Assembly: GCA_035653595.1 (NCBI GenBank)
Contig: DASRBO010000122.1
Span: 1-18,867 of the forward strand
Length of the DNA: 18,867 nucleotides
Direction: 5' to 3'
From: DASRBO01 sp035653595
Lineage (GTDB): Bacteria; Actinomycetota; Acidimicrobiia; Acidimicrobiales; JAJPHE01
The notes beneath the pieces were generated by a model that did no database searches, was not told the origin of the DNA, and worked only from the letters and a program-made list of their open reading frames with translations. Below, piece after piece: positions 12,999 through 18,867 of the stretch. The translations under genes were made by a program, and so were the position numbers. Numbering within the stretch: position 1 is the stretch's first letter; every line of letters begins with the position of its first letter.

Positions 12999-15587
12999 AT
13001 GAGCAGCCTCCTGGAGGATCGTCTGCCGCGCCTGCGGGCCCACGGCCCGGCCCTGGCAGCGGCATCTGAAGCCCTGGTGGGGGCCATGGCGGCCGCCGCC
13101 GGGCTGGTGGCCCTACCCGTCCTCGCCGTGGTGGCGACGGCCGGGGTCACGCTGGCCGCCGCCACCTGGGCCGCCCTGGCCCTCCTCGGGCTGGCCCTGT
13201 CGGCTCTGGCCCTGGCCGGCCACGCCCTGGCCCGCTGGGGGGTGCCTGCGGTGGTGGGCGCCACCCGCACCGCCGGGCGCCGCTGGGTGGTGCCGGCCTT
13301 GGCGGCTTCGGTCCGCTTCGGCGCCCGGGCCGGCCGGTGGGCGGCGGTCGAGGCGGCGTGGCCGGCGGCCGCAGTGGCGGGCCGGAGCCTGCGCCGGGGC
13401 CTCAGCTGGGCGGCGGCCGAGGCGGCCTGGGTCGCCCTGGCCGTGGCCGCGCTGGTCCGCCAGGGCGGCCGCCGACTGGCCCTGGTCGGGGCGGGACCGG
13501 CCGGAGGGTCGCTTCCCGCCCTCGTGCCCAGCGAGAGGCGGGCCCGCCTGCCGGTCATCCGGGTCCGGGCGCCGGCGCTGGTGACCGTGTGCCTGGCGTC
13601 GGCCGGCCTGGTGGCGACGGGGGGACCGTGGGCCTTCCACATCTTCCAGACCGCGGCCTCGGCCACCTCCGCCCCCCTGCGGCTGCCGGTGCTCAGCCAG
13701 GGCTCGACGATCTACGACGCCGGCGGGTCGGCCACGGCCGTGCTCCACGCCGACGACAACCGCCAGCCGGTGGCCCTTGACCGCATCGCCCCGGTGCTGG
13801 TCGACGCCGTCATCGACACCGAGGACGCCCGCTTCTGGTCCCACGGCGGGGTCGACCTCCACGCCCTGGCCCGGGCGGCCACCACCGACCTGGTCGGCGG
13901 TTCCCGCCAGGGCGGCTCGACCCTGGCCGAGCAGCTGGTCAAGAACACCCTGCTGGCCGGCCGCCCCGACACCCTGGCCAACAAGATGCGGGAGGCGCTC
14001 CTGGCCGACCGGCTGGAGTCCCGCATGGGCAAGCGGGCCCTGCTCCAACGCTACCTCAACACCATCTACCTGGGTGAGGGCGCCTACGGGGTGCAGGCGG
14101 CGGCGGTCACCTACTTCGGGGAGCCGGCGTCCAGTCTGGACCCGGCCCAGGCCGCCCTGCTGGCCGGGCTCATCCAGGATCCCAACGGCTACAACCCGCT
14201 GGCCCACCCGGCGGCGGCCCGGGCCCGCCGGGGCACCGTCCTCGGGCTGATGGCCCAGCACGGCCACCTGAGCCGGGCGCAGCTGGCCGCCGCCCGCAGC
14301 GAGGCGCTGCCCACCACCGTGCATCTGCCGCCCACCGGCCACGACTACTACACCGACGCCGTCATCCAGGAGCTGATGGCCGACCCCCGCCTGGGGCGGA
14401 CCCCGGCGGAGCGCAACCACGCCCTGTACTACGGGGGCCTGCGCATCCACACCGCCCTCGACCCCCGGCTGCAGTCCGAGGCGGACGGGGCGGTGTCCTC
14501 CGGGCTGCCGGACTCGCCCCTGCACCTGTCGGCAGCCATGGCGGTGGTCGACCCCGCCACCGGGGCGGTGCCGGCGGTGGTGGGCGGTCCCAGCTACTCC
14601 GCCTCCCAGTTCGACATCGCCCTCGACCCGCCCGGACGCCAGACCGGCTCGGCGTTCAAGGTCTTCACCCTGACCGCCGCCCTCGAGTCCGGCTTCTCCC
14701 CCGAGGACACCATCGACGGGTCGGGGCCCTGCACCATCCCCGACCCCGGCGGCACGCCCGACCCGTGGGTCCTGTCCAACTACGAGGGCGAGAGCTACGG
14801 CACCGTCGACCTCACCACCGCCACCGCCAAGTCGGTCAACTGCGCCTACGCCCGCCTGGCCCTGATGGTCGGCCTGCCCAAGATCGCCGAGGTGGCCCAC
14901 GCCATGGGGGTGACCGCCCCGCTGGCGGTGGTGCCCTCCATGACGCTCGGCACCAACGACATCCCGCCCCTGCAGATGGCCGCCGCCTACGCCACCCTGG
15001 CCGACGACGGCGTCTACCACGCCCCCCACCTGGTGACCGAGGTGGACCGGCCCGACGGCAGCGTGCTGTTCCGGCCGAGCCCGGCCGGCACCCAGGTGGT
15101 GCCGGTCCAGGTGGCCCGCCAGGTGACCGCCGTCCTTCAGCAGGTGGTGGCGACAGGCACCGGCACCGCCGCCGGGGTGGACGGGCGCCAGGTGGCGGGC
15201 AAGACCGGCACCACCGCCGACTACGCCGACGCCTGGTTCGTGGGCTACACCCCCCAGCTGGCCACCGCGGTGTGGATGGGGGATCCGGCGGCGGAGACGC
15301 CCATGACCGACGTCGGGGGCATCAGCGTGGCCGGGGGCACCTACCCGGCCCGCATGTGGTCGGCCTTCATGACCCGGGCCCTCGCACCCCTGCCCGCGGC
15401 CACCTTCACCGGGCCGGATCCGACCCAGATCCCGGGGGGCACCTACCTGGCCCTGGGCCAGCCCCGGGGGGCCACCGGCTACGGCGGGGCGGTGCCGGGC
15501 GGCGGCCAGCCGGGGCCGGGCTCGACGACCTCGGACACGGTGTGGTGCTGGTCCTCCTGCGGCCGCTCCGGACGGCCGGGGCACTGA
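12999..15587 (+). CDS. class A penicillin-binding protein with long N-terminal extension
   Basis: This 862-aa bifunctional peptidoglycan synthase has a GT51 transglycosylase domain at ~232-440: TEDARFWSHGGVDL (Glu275 catalytic), GGSTLAEQLVKN, and KMREALLADRLESRMGKRAL leading into LNTIYLGEGAYGVQAAAVTY. The transpeptidase domain covers ~510-795, with SAFK (Ser551), SVN (612-614) and KTGTT (735-739), all intact. A Gly/Pro-rich tail follows, with a Cys pair near the end (WCWSSC). Unusually, the usual TM (~191-210, APALVTVCLASAGLVATGGP) is preceded by ~190 extra residues: a long hydrophobic block (~25-80) and a repeat-bearing Ala/Arg/Trp-rich block (~92-165). The frame opens at TTG 12984; I chose ATG 12999, preceded only by a weak TGGGGACC. 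It converges with the G1 peptidase gene. Confidence 0.93.
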   Translation: MSSLLEDRLPRLRAHGPALAAASEALVGAMAAAAGLVALPVLAVVATAGVTLAAATWAALALLGLALSALALAGHALARWGVPAVVGATRTAGRRWVVPALAASVRFGARAGRWAAVEAAWPAAAVAGRSLRRGLSWAAAEAAWVALAVAALVRQGGRRLALVGAGPAGGSLPALVPSERRARLPVIRVRAPALVTVCLASAGLVATGGPWAFHIFQTAASATSAPLRLPVLSQGSTIYDAGGSATAVLHADDNRQPVALDRIAPVLVDAVIDTEDARFWSHGGVDLHALARAATTDLVGGSRQGGSTLAEQLVKNTLLAGRPDTLANKMREALLADRLESRMGKRALLQRYLNTIYLGEGAYGVQAAAVTYFGEPASSLDPAQAALLAGLIQDPNGYNPLAHPAAARARRGTVLGLMAQHGHLSRAQLAAARSEALPTTVHLPPTGHDYYTDAVIQELMADPRLGRTPAERNHALYYGGLRIHTALDPRLQSEADGAVSSGLPDSPLHLSAAMAVVDPATGAVPAVVGGPSYSASQFDIALDPPGRQTGSAFKVFTLTAALESGFSPEDTIDGSGPCTIPDPGGTPDPWVLSNYEGESYGTVDLTTATAKSVNCAYARLALMVGLPKIAEVAHAMGVTAPLAVVPSMTLGTNDIPPLQMAAAYATLADDGVYHAPHLVTEVDRPDGSVLFRPSPAGTQVVPVQVARQVTAVLQQVVATGTGTAAGVDGRQVAGKTGTTADYADAWFVGYTPQLATAVWMGDPAAETPMTDVGGISVAGGTYPARMWSAFMTRALAPLPAATFTGPDPTQIPGGTYLALGQPRGATGYGGAVPGGGQPGPGSTTSDTVWCWSSCGRSGRPGH

Positions 15588-15626
15588 TCAGCTGGAATCC
15601 GGGTCGCTCAGGACCCCAGCAGGCCC

Positions 15627-15673
15627 GGCCCGCCGCGGCGGGGCCACTGGAGACGGCGGGCCCGCCCCCCGTC
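15627..15673. terminator. GC hairpins between convergent PBP and peptidase genes
   Basis: Two adjacent foldable palindromic segments lie in the 114-nt gap: 15627-15645, built on a 14-bp perfect palindrome, and 15652-15673, where GACGG pairs with CCGTC and a further GGG/CCC lies inside. Position between convergent stops suggests a bidirectional terminator. Neither side has a T-run. Confidence 0.45.
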
Positions 15674-15701
15674 GGTCAGGACCCGGGCGCCCGCACAGCG
15701 C

Positions 15702-16544
15702 TCAGGAGGCGGGGGCTGAGCAGGTGCTGGCCCAGGTGCAGTCGGAGAAGCCGTCCCTGTCGGCATCCGGCGCCGAAGGGTCGGCGATGACCTTGCCCTG
15801 GCTGTCGACCATCTGGATCTCCTGGCTCGACGCCAGCTGGGCCGGAGCCCCGTTGACGGTGGCCAGGTCGAAGTGGACGGCGCCCAGGGCCGGCAGGGGC
15901 GCGGTCACGTCCACCGAACCCGAGCCGACCACCACCGGGGCCTCGGTTATCCACTCGGCGGTGCTGAAGTCCGACGAGTAGGGGATCCGCTGGACGAAGC
16001 CCTGGTGGTCGGTCAGGTCGGTGAGGGAGATGGTCCAGACCTCGGGCACGGTCTGGGCGATGGTGCACTTGATGGTGTCGCCCGGGTGCACCGTCACCGT
16101 GGTGGCCACCGCGCTGGGGGCGGGGATGACCTCCCACCAGGCCGAGTAGGAGGCGTGGCCGGACGAGTCGACGTCCTGCTCGGTGCCGGCCTGGATCAGG
16201 GTGGCGTCGGTGGCGTAGCAGCCGGTGTCCACACAGCCCCCGCCGATGCCGACCCAGGTGGCCGAGTACTCGTTCTGCTTGGCCGTGTGCGCCGTGGCCT
16301 TGGGGACGGTCCATTCGGCGCCGACGCCCTGGAACAGCTTGCCGCTCAGCGCCCCCTGGTTGTAGCCGGACCAGTTGTTCGACTGGGCCGGGTGCAGCGC
16401 CGTGGCCGGAGCCGCCACCGACACCACCGGGTGGCGGAGGGCATCGGGCGCCAGCCCCGCCCGGGCCGGCCCGGCGGTGCCCATCACCGCCCCGGCCGCC
16501 AGCGCCAGCCCCATCGTCACCGCCGCCTTCCCCAGCCTGCCCAT
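15702..16544 (-). CDS. secreted G1-family (glutamic) peptidase
   Basis: This 280-aa exported protein has a signal peptide (MGRLGKAAVTMGLALAAGAV, then MGTAGPARA; cleavage ~29). The body matches the G1/eqolisin beta-sandwich: SNNWSGY (55-61), VGAEWTVPKA, SATWVGIGG, ATLIQAGTEQD (Gln118), YSAWWEVIP, HPGDTIKCTI and FSTAEWITEAP (Glu197). Gln118 and Glu197 correspond to the Gln/Glu dyad of acid-active glutamic peptidases, by my recall of the family. The C-terminus adds PDADRDGFSD, a Ca-binding-loop-like motif, and a Cys pair (269, 275); C104/C109 may form another disulfide. The start is very well supported: GGAGGTGA ends 6 nt before ATG 16544. Bacterial members are less studied than fungal ones. It converges with the PBP and diverges from the GH gene. 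Confidence 0.9.
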   Translation of the reverse strand: MGRLGKAAVTMGLALAAGAVMGTAGPARAGLAPDALRHPVVSVAAPATALHPAQSNNWSGYNQGALSGKLFQGVGAEWTVPKATAHTAKQNEYSATWVGIGGGCVDTGCYATDATLIQAGTEQDVDSSGHASYSAWWEVIPAPSAVATTVTVHPGDTIKCTIAQTVPEVWTISLTDLTDHQGFVQRIPYSSDFSTAEWITEAPVVVGSGSVDVTAPLPALGAVHFDLATVNGAPAQLASSQEIQMVDSQGKVIADPSAPDADRDGFSDCTWASTCSAPAS

Positions 16545-16741
16545 CGGGCGTCACCTCCGCGATCAGCCGACGCTGCGCTGCGCCTGTACCCAACGGGCGT
16601 CGCCGCCAAGCGGCCCATTAGGCTGGCCCCGGTCGCAGACGGGGCCGCCCGCCGGCTCCTGATGGCCGCGAACTGACCGAAATAGCCCGGCCGTCCCCTG
16701 ACGAGGGCCGCCCGGGCGCTGGGGACGCGAGAGGTTCGAAG

Positions 16742-17989
16742 GTGCTTACCACCCGCGCATCGAAGACAGGGGCGATGGACCGCGGCCGCTTTCCCTGTGA
16801 ACGCCGGCGCCCCTGGCGCCGGGCCCTACCCCTGGGCCTCGCCGCCGCCGGGCTGGTGTCGGCGACCCTGGCCCTGCCCGCCGGGGCCGGGCCGGCCACA
16901 TCCGGAGCCGTGTCGCCCGGCGCCACCGGAGCCGGGTCATGGGCCCCGCCCGGGACCAAGCCGGCGGAGGCGTCCTACTCCTACGCCAGCGTCCCCGACG
17001 GCACCGAGGGCCGCATCGCCGGCACGGCCATCGGGGCGGACTCGGCTCTCGACGGCGCCTCTCTGGCCAAGCTGCGGGCCGACGGCCTCAACACCGTCTC
17101 GCTCTACGTGTGGTGGGAGACGGGGTCGGACCCCACCAAGGTGGTGCAGTACTCCGACACCGAGCCCGACTCCGCCCTGGGGGCGGAGATCTCCGCCGTG
17201 CAGGCCGCCGGCTTCCGGGTGGTCATGACCCCGGTGTTCTGGTGCGCCACCTGCTCGGGCGGCTGGAGGGGGGACCTGCGCCTCAACGGGGCGGGCCAGG
17301 TCAACGCCTTCTTCGCCTCCTACACCGCCTTCGTCCAGCACTACGCCGACATCGCCCAGCGGTACGGGGTCTCGATGTACTTCGTGGGCTCCGAGCTGTC
17401 CATGCTGGAGGGCGAGCGCGCCCATTGGCTGTCGTTGATCTCCGACATCCGGGGCCACTACCACGGCCGGCTGGCCTACGAGGAGAACTGGGACATGCTC
17501 GGGCGGGCGTCGTTCCTGTCCCAGGTCGACGACATCGCCATATCGGCCTACTTCCCGCTCGACGACCGCCCCGCTCCGACCCTGGCCCAGCTGGTGGGGG
17601 ACTGGACCAGCTCACACGCCGCCGCCACCGCCGGGCGCAACTGGGTCGGCGCCCTCACCCACCTGGCCGCCAGCCTTCACCGCCCGATCCTGTTCGGCGA
17701 GGCCGGCTACATGTCGGGCCAGTACGCCGCCCGGGCCCCCTACCTCGACTACTACGGGCAGCCCGACTGGCAGGTGCAGGCCGACCTGTACCAGGCCCTG
17801 CTCGAGACCTTCAGCCGCCAGCCGTGGTGGGCGGGGGCCATCTGGTACGACTGGGAGTACGGCAACGACACCCTGGCCGACGGCCGCACCTACCGGGCCA
17901 AGACGGCCGAGGAGCTGCTCACCATGTGGTACGGGGAGGGCATGCGGCCGACCTCGCCGACCGAGTCCCTCATCCCCGGCGGGAGCTGA
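16742..17989 (+). CDS. secreted GH113-like glycoside hydrolase
   Basis: This ~415-aa protein has a signal peptide (RRRPWRRALPLGLAAAGLVS, then ATLALPAGAGPA; cleavage ~50) and a TIM barrel of the GH113/clan GH-A type. The first barrel strand is LRADGLNTVSLYVWWET (111-127), then GFRVVMTPVFWCATCSGGWR, MYFVGSELSMLEGE with Glu218 as likely acid/base, IAISAYFPL, and RPILFGEAGYMS with Glu320 as likely nucleophile; WAGAIWYDWEYGNDT closes the barrel. Characterised GH113 enzymes are beta-mannanases; the actual polysaccharide here is unknown. Start: GTG 16742 has GAGAGG 7 nt upstream; ATG 16775 gives a more normal signal peptide but has a poorly spaced AGGGG. It diverges from the G1 peptidase gene, so two secreted hydrolases share one upstream region. 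Confidence 0.85.
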   Translation: MLTTRASKTGAMDRGRFPCERRRPWRRALPLGLAAAGLVSATLALPAGAGPATSGAVSPGATGAGSWAPPGTKPAEASYSYASVPDGTEGRIAGTAIGADSALDGASLAKLRADGLNTVSLYVWWETGSDPTKVVQYSDTEPDSALGAEISAVQAAGFRVVMTPVFWCATCSGGWRGDLRLNGAGQVNAFFASYTAFVQHYADIAQRYGVSMYFVGSELSMLEGERAHWLSLISDIRGHYHGRLAYEENWDMLGRASFLSQVDDIAISAYFPLDDRPAPTLAQLVGDWTSSHAAATAGRNWVGALTHLAASLHRPILFGEAGYMSGQYAARAPYLDYYGQPDWQVQADLYQALLETFSRQPWWAGAIWYDWEYGNDTLADGRTYRAKTAEELLTMWYGEGMRPTSPTESLIPGGS

Positions 17990-17995
17990 GCTGCC

Positions 17996-18084
17996 CGGCT
18001 GAGCGGCCCAGCAGCACCTACGGCTGAACGCCCCGCCCGGGGCTCGGCTGAACGCCCGAGCTCAGGGGTCCAGGTGAACTTCCC
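17996..18084. repeat. imperfect ~25-nt tandem repeats in convergent gap
   Basis: CGGCTGAACGCCC occurs exactly at 18021-18033 and 18045-18057. Degenerate copies begin near 17996 (CGGCTGAGCGGCCC) and near 18071 (CAGGTGAACTTCCC), giving a spacing of 24-26 nt. The repeats lie between two convergent genes and end at the hairpin at 18080-18106. Confidence 0.45.
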
Positions 18085-18106
18085 AGTTCGGGCGCCCAAC
18101 TGGGAA
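18080..18106. terminator. perfect 9-bp hairpin between convergent genes
   Basis: TTCCCAGTT (18080-18088) and AACTGGGAA (18098-18106) form a perfect 9-bp stem around a 9-nt GC loop, in the 147-nt gap between the convergent GH113-like and EAL genes. Less GC-biased than its surroundings, it is unlikely to be chance. A bidirectional terminator without U-tract is the best reading. Confidence 0.55.
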
Positions 18107-18136
18107 CGGTGAAGCGGGGCGCCGCCGTCAGGCGGA

Positions 18137-18867
18137 TCAGGCCAGGACGGGTTGGGCCAGGCGGAGGCTTCCCGCCGGCACCGGCTCGCTCCAGAGGAAG
18201 CCCTGGGCGAGCTGGCAGCCCAGGGCCGCCAGCTGGCGGCGCTGGTCGTCGGTCTCGACCCCCTCGACCACCAGGGCCACGTTGAGGGCGGCGGCCATGG
18301 CGACGATGGCCTGCACCAGGGCCGGGCTGCCCTCGCCCGAGGCCAGAGCGGAGGCGAAGCAGCCGTCCAGCTTCACCTCGTCGACGGGCAGGAGGTTGAG
18401 GTAGGCCAGCGACGAGTAGCCCGTGCCGAAGTCGTCGATGGCGATCGTCACGCCGAGCTCCTTCAGGGCGCACAGGGCGATGCGGGCCCGCTCGGGGTCG
18501 CTCATGACCGAGGTCTCGGTCACCTCCACCACCAGGCGGTCCGGAGCCAGTCCGCTGGCGATGAGCGCAGCGGCCACATCGTCGACCAGGGCGGAGTCCG
18601 ACAGCTGGCGGGCCGACAGGTTGACCGCCACCTTGGGTCCACCGGGCCAGCCGGCGGCGGTGACGCAGGCCTGGTTGAGCACCCAGCGGCCCAGTTCCAC
18701 GACCACCCCGGTCTCCTCGGCCAGCGGGATGAAGTCACCCGGCAGGAGCAGTCCCCGGTCGGGGTGGTGCCAGCGCACCAGGGCCTCGGCCGCCACCGCC
18801 GCCCCGGTGGCCAGGTCGATGACCGGCTGGTAGAAGACCTCGAGCTCGCCTTCGGCCAGGCCGGTCA
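18137..18867 (-). CDS. EAL-domain c-di-GMP phosphodiesterase, N-terminus beyond right edge
   Basis: This is the C-terminal 243 residues of a larger protein; the frame enters from the right edge without a start. The fragment begins TGLAEGELEVFYQPVIDLAT, the usual opening of an EAL domain. Conserved sites are intact: EALVRW (EAL), KVAVNLSARQL, VVEVTETSVM, IAIDDFGTGYSSLAYL, DEVKLDGCF, VVEGVET and QLAQGFLWSEP. All metal- and c-di-GMP-binding acidic residues I can place are present, so phosphodiesterase activity is expected. The loop reads KLDGCF where KIDRSF is common, a minor variant. Such proteins often carry PAS, GAF or GGDEF domains upstream, which cannot be seen here. The gene ends 40 residues after VEGVET, as is normal for a terminal EAL domain. 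Confidence 0.93.
   Translation of the reverse strand, partial: TGLAEGELEVFYQPVIDLATGAAVAAEALVRWHHPDRGLLLPGDFIPLAEETGVVVELGRWVLNQACVTAAGWPGGPKVAVNLSARQLSDSALVDDVAAALIASGLAPDRLVVEVTETSVMSDPERARIALCALKELGVTIAIDDFGTGYSSLAYLNLLPVDEVKLDGCFASALASGEGSPALVQAIVAMAAALNVALVVEGVETDDQRRQLAALGCQLAQGFLWSEPVPAGSLRLAQPVLA

Noticed and set aside
11729..13666. 645-codon antisense open frame across the nitronate monooxygenase and PBP genes
   Set aside because: It has low-complexity Ala/Arg/Gly composition and crosses two well-supported genes and their intergenic region.
13113..15584. Very long open frame (823 codons) antisense to the PBP gene
   Set aside because: It is Gly/His/Arg/Val-rich with no recognisable motif, and it mirrors the third-position GC bias of the strongly supported PBP gene.
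17996..18084. Possible CRISPR array
   Set aside because: The repeats are only 13 bp with ~12-nt spacing, copies degrade quickly, and no cas genes are present.

Overview
This is a very GC-rich window with actinobacterial features: GTG starts, strong G/C at third codon positions, an ECF sigma factor paired with a partner that has an anti-sigma-like N-terminus, an LCP protein with a LytR_C domain, an Ala/Pro-rich class A PBP, and promoter candidates that look leaderless. An uncultured or poorly sampled actinomycete (possibly Acidimicrobiia) is my inference; no rRNA or marker gene is present to fix the taxonomy. I see no tRNA, CRISPR array, IS element or phage gene. Most of the window reads as ordinary chromosomal housekeeping, cell-envelope and secretion genes.

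Left part (1-3754). A minus-strand hypothetical gene runs off the left edge. It is followed by an NTF2/SnoaL-like gene on the same strand, with a strong hairpin between them. Next, on the minus strand, comes a translationally coupled pair: an ECF sigma factor (1847-2476) and an unusual protein (1318-1857) that joins an anti-sigma-like N-terminal helix to a VOC/glyoxalase domain. Diverging from it are a cupin, a second NTF2/SnoaL-like protein and a tiny secreted peptide. Four small-ligand-binding folds therefore surround one ECF sigma factor, which is the most suggestive regulatory arrangement in the window.

Middle part (3819-8838). After a perfect 13-bp GC hairpin comes an ABC-2 type ATPase/permease pair with an ATGA overlap. 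The ATPase gene appears to be leaderless. Then come a secreted PQQ-type beta-propeller protein and a berberine-bridge-like FAD oxidase.

Right part (8952-18867). This part is rich in envelope and exported proteins: an LCP cell-wall ligase, a convergent ArsB/SLC13-type transporter, a divergent nitronate monooxygenase, a class A PBP with a long N-terminal hydrophobic and repeat-bearing extension, a secreted G1 (glutamic) peptidase, a secreted GH113-like glycoside hydrolase, and an EAL-domain protein that runs off the right edge.

Two genome-style features recur. One is a TAGGAT/TAGGTT/TAACCT -10-like hexamer just upstream of several genes. The other is a set of strong GC hairpins without U-tracts at gene ends. 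Both should be treated as sequence-based inference.
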